From assembly GCA_050942555.1 (NCBI GenBank), contig JBMNNN010000049.1, positions 1-11,663 on the forward strand: a stretch of DNA of 11,663 nucleotides. The letters are read 5' to 3'. Source of the DNA: JAAYXU01 sp050942555 (GTDB taxonomy: Bacteria > Bacillota > Clostridia > Christensenellales > UMGS416). Below are positions 6,661 through 11,663 of the stretch, piece by piece (the stretch's first letter is position 1; each line of letters begins with the position of its first letter). The position numbers and the translations under genes were made by a program. The notes under the pieces are model-generated. The model was not told the origin of the DNA. It saw only the letters and a list, made by a program, of their open reading frames with translations, and ran no database searches.

Positions 6661-6689
6661 ATCATATTCCCAGGGTGGTGGGGTGTCAA
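6661..6689 (-). promoter_or_regulatory. Sigma-A-like promoter of the amidohydrolase gene
   Basis: On the minus strand, TTGACA (6689-6684) and TATGAT (6666-6661) are 17 bp apart, a near-consensus promoter about 42 bases upstream of the TTG start. It lies at the edge of the AT-richer non-coding block and reads away from it. Confidence 0.8.
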
Positions 6690-6734
6690 GCGGAGGCCGT
6701 CGTTCTCAGGAATAAAAGGTTGTCGCTCCGCTGG

Positions 6735-6766
6735 GGTTACTTTCTGCCTTGAGGCAGAAAGTAACC
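6735..6766. repeat. Perfect 15-bp hairpin
   Basis: GGTTACTTTCTGCCT (6735-6749) and AGGCAGAAAGTAACC (6752-6766) are exact inverted copies around a TG centre; as RNA this would be a 14-bp stem with a TTGA loop. Neither side is followed by a T run, so it is not an ordinary intrinsic terminator. From memory, hairpins with a GTTACTTTC/GAAAGTAAC core followed by CAAAGAAA recur in intergenic regions of unrelated bacteria; that is unverified here. Confidence 0.9.
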
Positions 6767-6777
6767 AAAGAAATCAA

Positions 6778-6871
6778 GATGTTTCAAGTCGGCTCCGGCA
6801 CTAAAATCAACGCACTAATAATAAGAAATTAGAACTACTGCTTTGATTTTAGTGCCGGATCGTGAAACATC
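6778..6871. repeat. Long two-part hairpin, 9 bp + 16 bp stems
   Basis: GATGTTTCA (6778-6786) pairs with TGAAACATC (6863-6871), and CCGGCACTAAAATCAA (6795-6810) pairs with TTGATTTTAGTGCCGG (6843-6858). The stems are separated by an 8/4-base internal loop. The 32-base apical region can add an inner CTAAT/ATTAG stem (6815-6819 with 6828-6832). All 25 stem pairs are Watson-Crick. The structure begins 11 bases after the preceding hairpin. Confidence 0.9.
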
Positions 6872-7072
6872 AGGGAAACGGTTGTTTTGATAAGGGCAAC
6901 GTTGCGTGGCCCCATGCGATCAGGCACATCAAACAGAACTCGGTCTTTAGTCGTACTAATAATCGCCACATAGCTTTATTCATGAATCGCTTATAACGCA
7001 TATAGTAAAATGCTGATAATATTAAATGCCGTCGCTAAAACCCGAATAAGCAAAGAACAAACAGTGACGCGG

Positions 7073-7102
7073 CAGGAGCAACCCTCCGCCCTACGGCTCC
7101 TG
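7073..7102. repeat. Short inverted repeat, 7-bp stem
   Basis: CAGGAGC (7073-7079) and GCTCCTG (7096-7102) are inverted copies around a 16-base loop, towards the right end of the non-coding block. It is weaker than the two hairpins on the left side and has no T run after it. Confidence 0.5.
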
Positions 7103-7220
7103 AAATGATGCTCGTTCGACAATGATCAGCAATCAGTAGCCGGAGCGGAGCGCTTTCGCGACTGTTTTTATATGGAGAACAAATGCTTTCGCCCTGCTGT
7201 CGTTCTCCCGTTTTCCATTA

Positions 7221-7249
7221 TTGAGCCCGCACACCGGGTATGCTATAAT
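7221..7249 (+). promoter_or_regulatory. Sigma-A-like promoter of nadE
   Basis: TTGAGC (7221-7226) and a perfect TATAAT (7244-7249) are 17 bp apart, 26 bases before the nadE ATG. It likely serves the whole nadE to SH3-protein run. Confidence 0.85.
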
Positions 7250-7275
7250 GAAGCTAATATTGGAAGGAGTTACTC

Positions 7276-9174
7276 ATGCTCTCGGATTACGGTTTCGTAC
7301 GCGTCGCGGCCGCCAGTCCCCGGGTAAGGGTGGCCGACGTAGACTATCACGTCGCGCGGATACGCTCGCTTATGAAAGAGGCGGCGTCCCGGCAGATTGC
7401 GGCGGTTGTGTTTCCCGAGCTCAGCCTGACCGGATACACATGCGGCGATCTTTTGCTGCAGCCCGCGCTCACGCGCGCAGCCGAGGAAGGGCTCATGCAG
7501 CTGCTGGCGTGCGCGGGCCCCGCGATTGCGATCGTGGGCCTGCCGGTCATGGCCGGAGGCAGGCTTTTTAACTGCGCCGCAGTCATCGGGCAGGGAACCC
7601 TGCTGGGCGTGGTGCCCAAGCTCCATATACCCGATTCGCGCGAATTCTGCGAGCGGCGCTGGTTCGCGCCGGGGACGCTGGCGCCAAAGACCGTCCGCCT
7701 GTGCGGGCGCGAGGTCCCGATGGGCTGCGATCTCGTATTCGAGTCGGAACGCTTCTCGTTCGCGATCGAGATATGCGAGGACATGTGGTCGCCCAATCCG
7801 CCGTCAGGCCGCCTGGCGCAGATGGGCGCGCAGATACTCTTTAACCCGTCAGCCAGCAACGAGACCGTCGCCAAGCACCCGTACCGCAGGGGGCTCATCG
7901 CGATGCAGTCGGGGCGATGCATCGCCGGATATGTATATGCCGGGGCGGGTACCGGGGAGTCCACGACCGATCTTGTATTCGGGGGCTATACGGCGGTATA
8001 CGAGAACGGGACCGCGCTCGCGGAAGGCGCGCGGTTCAGCCAGGACGACGTGCTGACGGCGGCCGACGTGGACGTGGGCCGGCTCCTATACCTGCGAAGC
8101 CGCAATGCCGGATTTTTCGAGGGCAACACCGAGCCCGGGCGTAGGATTCCCTTTGAGGCGGCCGACGCTAGCGACGGTACGCTGCTGCGGGCGATCGCGC
8201 CGCACCCGTTCGTGCCCGGCGAAGCCGAGCGCGAGCAGCGGCTCAGAGAGATCGTGTCGATACAGACCGCAGGGCTGCGCAAAAGGCTCGAGCACATCGG
8301 AACGCGCGTCTGCGCCATCGCGGTGTCGGGCGGTCTGGACTCGGCGCTCGCCCTTCTGGTGGCGGCGCATACGTTCCGGCAGGCCGGATGGGATCCGGCA
8401 GGCGTTCACGCGCTGATGATGCCCGGGCCCGGCACGACAGGCCGCACCGAGCGCAACGCGCACGCGCTGACCGCGGCGCTGGGCGCGACCGGGGTGACAA
8501 TCCCGATCGGCCCGGCGCTTGACCAGCATTTCTCCGACATCGGGCAGGATCCGGACAACTACGATATCACCTACGAGAACAGCCAGGCACGCGAGCGCTA
8601 CCAGATACTGATGGACTACGCGAACCGGGTTGGCGGCATCGCGCTGGGCACCGGCGACCTGTCGGAGCTCGCGCTGGGCTGGTGCACATTTAGCGGCGAC
8701 CATATAAGCATGTATAACGTGAACGGCGGCGTGCCAAAGACGCTCGTCCGTCATCTGACGGCCTGGCTTGCCGGGAAATTCGGCGAGGATGCTGCGGGGA
8801 TCGTGCGCGACATACACGATACGCCCATCAGCCCCGAGCTCATCCCCTCCGACGGGGGCCGCATCGCGCAGCGCACCGAGGACATACTGGGCGCGTACGA
8901 GCTGCACGATTTCTTTCTCTACCATATGATCGAGGGCGGCGCGCCGCCCTCTAAGCTGCGCTATCTGGCCCGTATCGCGTTCGCCGGCAAATACGCGGAC
9001 GCTGACATCGACCGGACGCTTCAGACATTCCTCACGCGCTTCTTCTCGCAGCAGTACAAGCGCTCGTGCCTGCCCGACGGCCCCAAGGTGGGGACCGTGT
9101 CGCTGTCGCCGCGGGGCGACTGGCGCATGCCCAGCGACGCCAGTCCGGCTGTCTGGCTGCGCGACAGTAAGTAG
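7276..9174 (+). CDS. nadE: Glutamine-dependent NAD+ synthetase
   Basis: This enzyme converts nicotinic acid adenine dinucleotide to NAD+ with ATP, using ammonia released from glutamine, the last step of NAD+ synthesis. The 632-residue protein is the two-domain form. The N-terminal nitrilase-type glutaminase domain (about 1-290) has the triad Glu48 (FPELSLTGY), Lys115 (VPKLHIPD) and Cys167 (EICEDMW). The C-terminal synthetase domain (about 320-632) has the ATP pyrophosphatase loop AVSGGLDSAL (349-358), MMPGPGTTGRT (381-391), GTGDLSELALGW (458-469) and the YNVNGGVPKT block (480-489). Length is normal and all key residues are present. The start is set by GGAAGGAG 6 bases upstream and the promoter at 7221-7249. 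It is 17 bp upstream of the next gene, likely in one operon. Confidence 0.95.
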   Translation: MLSDYGFVRVAAASPRVRVADVDYHVARIRSLMKEAASRQIAAVVFPELSLTGYTCGDLLLQPALTRAAEEGLMQLLACAGPAIAIVGLPVMAGGRLFNCAAVIGQGTLLGVVPKLHIPDSREFCERRWFAPGTLAPKTVRLCGREVPMGCDLVFESERFSFAIEICEDMWSPNPPSGRLAQMGAQILFNPSASNETVAKHPYRRGLIAMQSGRCIAGYVYAGAGTGESTTDLVFGGYTAVYENGTALAEGARFSQDDVLTAADVDVGRLLYLRSRNAGFFEGNTEPGRRIPFEAADASDGTLLRAIAPHPFVPGEAEREQRLREIVSIQTAGLRKRLEHIGTRVCAIAVSGGLDSALALLVAAHTFRQAGWDPAGVHALMMPGPGTTGRTERNAHALTAALGATGVTIPIGPALDQHFSDIGQDPDNYDITYENSQARERYQILMDYANRVGGIALGTGDLSELALGWCTFSGDHISMYNVNGGVPKTLVRHLTAWLAGKFGEDAAGIVRDIHDTPISPELIPSDGGRIAQRTEDILGAYELHDFFLYHMIEGGAPPSKLRYLARIAFAGKYADADIDRTLQTFLTRFFSQQYKRSCLPDGPKVGTVSLSPRGDWRMPSDASPAVWLRDSK

Positions 9175-9191
9175 CTGACCGGGAGGAAACC

Positions 9192-11099
9192 ATGCTTGCG
9201 CTACTATATATGACGGCGTTCCTGGCCGCCGGTATCGACGCCGGGAACCGCATCTTCCCCGACCGGCCCTGGCGCGTGCGCCTGTGGCTGGGCGCGGCGC
9301 TGGGACTGGCCGCGCAGATCTGGCTTCCGGCGATGTGGGCGTTCGCGTTGGGATACGGCCCGGCCGCCCACGCGCTGTCGGCCGCGACCGGCCTGGGGCT
9401 GTGGCTATGGGTGCGCCTTGCCCGCCGCGGCAGGCCCGAACCGGCGCGTCCCGAGGACAGGCGTTCGCTGCGGACGCTGCTGACATGGAGCGCGCCGCTC
9501 ATGGTATTGATGACCGCGCTTTTTATGGGCCATGTGCTCGCGCCCGGCCCCGGCGGGCTGTACGCCGGACAGTCTACGTACGGCGACCTCAACCTGCACC
9601 TTGGCATCGTCTCCTCGATCGCCGAGCAGCGCGTGTGGCCGCCCGAATACTCGATCCTCCCCGGGACCCGTCTTTCGTACCCGTTTCTCGTCGACAGCCA
9701 TTCGGCCAGCCTGATGCTGCTGGGGCTGCCCCTCCGCTGGGCTGTCATCGCGCCGTCGCTCGTCATGACCGCGCTGTGCTTTGCGGGCTTTCATCTTTTC
9801 CTGGAGGACCGCCTGGGATGTGCGCGGCGCACGGCGCTGGCTTGCCTTCTGTTCTTCATGACGGGCGGCCTCGGGTTCCTTTTTTTCCTGAACGGCGCGC
9901 CCGCGGAGGGCTCGGCGTTCCGCTCGATCTTTACCGCGTTCTATCGCACGCCGACCAATTTCCTCGACCTCGACCTAAGATGGGTCAACGTGCTGTGCGA
10001 CATGATGCTCCCGCAGCGCACGACGCTGCTGGGGTGGACGATGCTGCCCGCCTGCCTGTATCTGGCATGGAAGGGGCCGGTGCAGGGTTCCCGCCGGGAC
10101 GCCGCCGCAGGCGGCGCGCTGGCCGGGCTGCTGCCGATGATGCACACGCACACCTTCCTGGCGCTGGGCGTCGTATGCGGCGGCTGGCTTGTGGCCTACT
10201 GGTTCAGGCAGCGGGATAAAAAAGCATATCTGCTGCGCTGGCTCCTGTACGCGGCGGCGGTGGCCGTTTTGGCGCTTCCGCAGCTCCTGTACTGGACGTT
10301 CCGTCAGGCCGCCTCCGAGGGCTTCCTGCGCTTCTCGCCAGGATGGGTCATCGGGGCCGATTCGCCGCTCTGGTTCTGGGTCAAAAACGCGGGGCTGCCG
10401 TTCCTCTTCATCGCTCCGGCGGTATGGGCCAGGTGGCGCGAGCACCTGCCCTGGTACCTGGGCGCCATCGCGATATTCGCGCTGAGCCATCTGTTTCTGT
10501 TTCAGCCAAATCCCTACGACAACAACAAGCTGCTCTACGTATGGTACCTGTTTACCGCGGCGCTCGTCGCCGACTACCTTATCATGCTGTGGGACCGGAT
10601 GGCGGGCGTGCGGGGCCGCGCGTTCCTGGCCGGGGTGTGCGCGGTCGCGCTGTTTGCGTCGGGCGTGCTGACCGTGGGTCGGGAGCTTAATTCCAACTGC
10701 GAATACAGGCTGTACGCCGACGACGAGATCGCGGCCGCCGAATATCTGCGGCAGACCGCACCGGCCGACGCGCTCATCGTGACGTCCGATCAGCATACCA
10801 ACGCGATCGCGTCGCTGTCGGGGCGCAACATATATGTGGGCACTGAGATATTCCTGTTCTATCATGGGCTCAACTACGCGGAGCGCAGGCAGCAGGTGGA
10901 GGCAATTTACCGCGATCCGGAGGGCTCGGCCGCGCTGCTCGCGCAGATCGGCGCGGACTATGTGCTCATATCCGACTACGAGCGGTACGGTTTCGGGATC
11001 CGCGAGGGCGCGTTTGATTCCGCGTATCCGATCGCGTTCCGGCAGGGCAACGTGACGCTGTACGCGGTATCGCCGCGCGCGCAGTCGGCCATGCAGTAA
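9192..11099 (+). CDS. Polytopic membrane protein, GT-C glycosyltransferase-like
   Basis: 635 residues with roughly ten to twelve hydrophobic segments between residues 1 and 495, then a soluble C-terminal domain (about 505-635) rich in EYLRQTAPADALIVTSD-like alpha/beta sequence. An acidic motif in the first large outside loop, TYGDLNLHLG (129-138, Asp132), followed by WPPEYSILPGTRLSYPF, resembles the acidic catalytic loop of GT-C enzymes that use lipid-linked sugars. Other marked motifs are PMMHTHTF (315-322) and QPNPYDNNKLLYVWY (438-452). I infer a transferase acting on envelope polymers or proteins; donor and acceptor are unknown, and a non-enzymatic membrane protein is possible. GGAGG lies 5 bases before the ATG. 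It starts 17 bp after nadE and is followed at once by the SH3 gene, so these look co-transcribed. Confidence 0.8.
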   Translation: MLALLYMTAFLAAGIDAGNRIFPDRPWRVRLWLGAALGLAAQIWLPAMWAFALGYGPAAHALSAATGLGLWLWVRLARRGRPEPARPEDRRSLRTLLTWSAPLMVLMTALFMGHVLAPGPGGLYAGQSTYGDLNLHLGIVSSIAEQRVWPPEYSILPGTRLSYPFLVDSHSASLMLLGLPLRWAVIAPSLVMTALCFAGFHLFLEDRLGCARRTALACLLFFMTGGLGFLFFLNGAPAEGSAFRSIFTAFYRTPTNFLDLDLRWVNVLCDMMLPQRTTLLGWTMLPACLYLAWKGPVQGSRRDAAAGGALAGLLPMMHTHTFLALGVVCGGWLVAYWFRQRDKKAYLLRWLLYAAAVAVLALPQLLYWTFRQAASEGFLRFSPGWVIGADSPLWFWVKNAGLPFLFIAPAVWARWREHLPWYLGAIAIFALSHLFLFQPNPYDNNKLLYVWYLFTAALVADYLIMLWDRMAGVRGRAFLAGVCAVALFASGVLTVGRELNSNCEYRLYADDEIAAAEYLRQTAPADALIVTSDQHTNAIASLSGRNIYVGTEIFLFYHGLNYAERRQQVEAIYRDPEGSAALLAQIGADYVLISDYERYGFGIREGAFDSAYPIAFRQGNVTLYAVSPRAQSAMQ

Positions 11100-11112
11100 G
11101 GAGAGGATGACG

Positions 11113-11663
11113 ATGCGTACGAGGCGCGCGGGGGTCTTCGCCCTGCTGGCGGCAGCGGGAGCGCTCTGGTGGCTGCTGGGCGCGCCGGCGCTGGCCGCGC
11201 CGGTGGAGGGCGATATACGCGAGGTGCTGCTGGGAGTACTGGCCGTGCGGGTGGGCTCGGGGCTTGCGCCCGGCACGGTCATCGACACGCTCCGGCGCGG
11301 GCAGACCGTCGAGGTGCTGGTGCGCGAAGACGCGGCGGGCCGGGTCAAGGTGCGCACCCCGTCGGGCGAGGTCGGCATGGTCCCCGCCTGTTTCCTGCGC
11401 CCGGTATCCACCGGCCAGAAACCCGCCGTAAAGCAGCCGCCCGAGCCGCTGTCGGGCGACGGGGTGATCACGGCGGCTGCGGTCAATTTCCGCCAGTCGC
11501 CCGCCGTCGATACCGCCAATCTGATGGCTCCGCTGTGCCGCAATACGCGCGTCAGGCTTCTTTCCCGGGAGGGCTACTACCTGCGGGTTGTGCGCGAGGA
11601 CGGTCTGACGGGCTACGTACCGGCCCGGTTTGTGGAGCCTGTTACTCAGGTCGAGTACACGGA
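11113..11663 (+). CDS. Secreted SH3-domain (SH3b) protein, 3' end outside window
   Basis: 183 codons are visible and the frame is open at the window end. A signal peptide spans about 1-28 (MRTRR, hydrophobic core, APALA ending). Two bacterial SH3-like domains follow. The first (about 36-97) has LRRGQTVEVLVRE, VKVRTPSGEVGMVP and ACFLRPV; the second (about 118-176) has AAAVNFRQSP, LCRNTRVRLLSREG, YYLRVVREDGLTGYVP and ARFVEP. Such repeats usually target cell-wall peptidoglycan and often precede an amidase or NlpC/P60 domain, which could lie beyond the edge. I prefer the ATG at 11113 (AAGGAG 9 bases upstream) over 11107 (3 bases). The upstream gene's stop (11097-11099) overlaps this AAGGAG site, so translation is probably coupled. 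Confidence 0.85.
   Translation, partial: MRTRRAGVFALLAAAGALWWLLGAPALAAPVEGDIREVLLGVLAVRVGSGLAPGTVIDTLRRGQTVEVLVREDAAGRVKVRTPSGEVGMVPACFLRPVSTGQKPAVKQPPEPLSGDGVITAAAVNFRQSPAVDTANLMAPLCRNTRVRLLSREGYYLRVVREDGLTGYVPARFVEPVTQVEYT

Larger units (their letters stand above)
6700..7200. other. Structured non-coding block, possible non-autonomous element or RNA
   Basis: About 500 bp without a credible gene lie between the divergent promoters of the amidohydrolase and nadE. The longest frame, 61 codons at 6619-6804, runs through the hairpin arm and lacks a ribosome-binding site. The block is visibly richer in A+T than its surroundings and contains strong inverted repeats (6735-6766, 6778-6871, 7073-7102). 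Near its edges, CGCTCCGCT (6724-6732) is matched inverted by AGCGGAGCG (7144-7152), and GTCGTTCTC occurs at 6699-6707 and again at 7199-7207. This could be a mobile non-coding repeat or a structured RNA gene. No transposase, reverse transcriptase or known RNA family was recognised. Confidence 0.45.

Noticed and set aside
6735..6766. The 15-bp hairpin as an intrinsic terminator
   Set aside because: Neither strand has a T tract after the stem, and no gene on either strand ends just before it.
6619..6804. 61-codon plus-strand frame at the left edge of the non-coding block
   Set aside because: No ribosome-binding site, it runs through the amidohydrolase promoter and one hairpin arm, and the translation matches nothing I know.
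6708..7198. A known RNA gene (tRNA, tmRNA, 6S, RNase P or SRP RNA) or a retron RNA in the non-coding block
   Set aside because: None of the conserved cores I can recall is present, and there is no reverse transcriptase or other partner gene in the window.
8086..9486. 466-codon minus-strand frame across nadE and the start of the membrane-protein gene
   Set aside because: Antisense shadow of genes with intact catalytic motifs; the composition is Arg/Ala/Pro-rich and no start signals were seen.
9975..11543. 522-codon minus-strand frame over the membrane-protein and SH3 genes
   Set aside because: Antisense shadow spanning two well-supported plus-strand genes, with low-complexity Arg/Gln-rich translation.

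Overview
The window is high-GC DNA (roughly two thirds G+C by eye) with Firmicutes-style signals. These are strong Shine-Dalgarno sequences (AAGGAGG, GGAGG), sigma-A-like promoters with 17-bp spacers, and gene families I associate with Clostridia: a divergent adenylosuccinate synthase, a DUF378/YuzA-type membrane protein, a stand-alone phosphosulfolactate synthase and a small conserved protein of about 90 residues. A high-GC, probably anaerobic clostridial lineage is the best guess. No rRNA, tRNA, CRISPR array or transposase gene was seen, so the placement rests on gene content alone.

Layout: (1) 2-760, the 3' part of a purA-like gene (+). (2) 771-2923, a likely two-gene minus-strand operon: comA-like phosphosulfolactate synthase, then a secreted, membrane-tethered leucine-rich-repeat protein. 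(3) 3043-3240, a small DUF378 membrane protein (+) with its own terminator. (4) 3284-3559, a small unrecognised conserved-looking protein (-), divergent from asd (3734-4810, +), aspartate-semialdehyde dehydrogenase of lysine/threonine/methionine biosynthesis. (5) 4944-5828, a MerR-type regulator with a four-helix membrane tail; its promoter has a 19-bp spacer holding a perfect 15-bp palindrome, the classical MerR arrangement. (6) 5831-6619, a metal-dependent amidohydrolase (-), ending 2 bp from the merR stop. (7) About 6700-7200, roughly 500 bp of AT-richer DNA with no credible gene, carrying a perfect 15-bp hairpin and a second long hairpin. (8) 7276-11663, a plus-strand run: glutamine-dependent NAD+ synthetase, a polytopic GT-C-like membrane protein, and a secreted SH3-repeat protein cut by the window end.

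Most genes are housekeeping or metabolic and do not form one pathway. The plausible functional units are comA with the LRR protein, nadE with the membrane and SH3 genes (shared transcript, function of the latter two in the envelope inferred), and the merR gene with its own operator. I did not find a clear new defence or mobile system. The best candidates for a second look are the structured non-coding block between the amidohydrolase and nadE promoters, and the membrane-bound MerR regulator with its operator.
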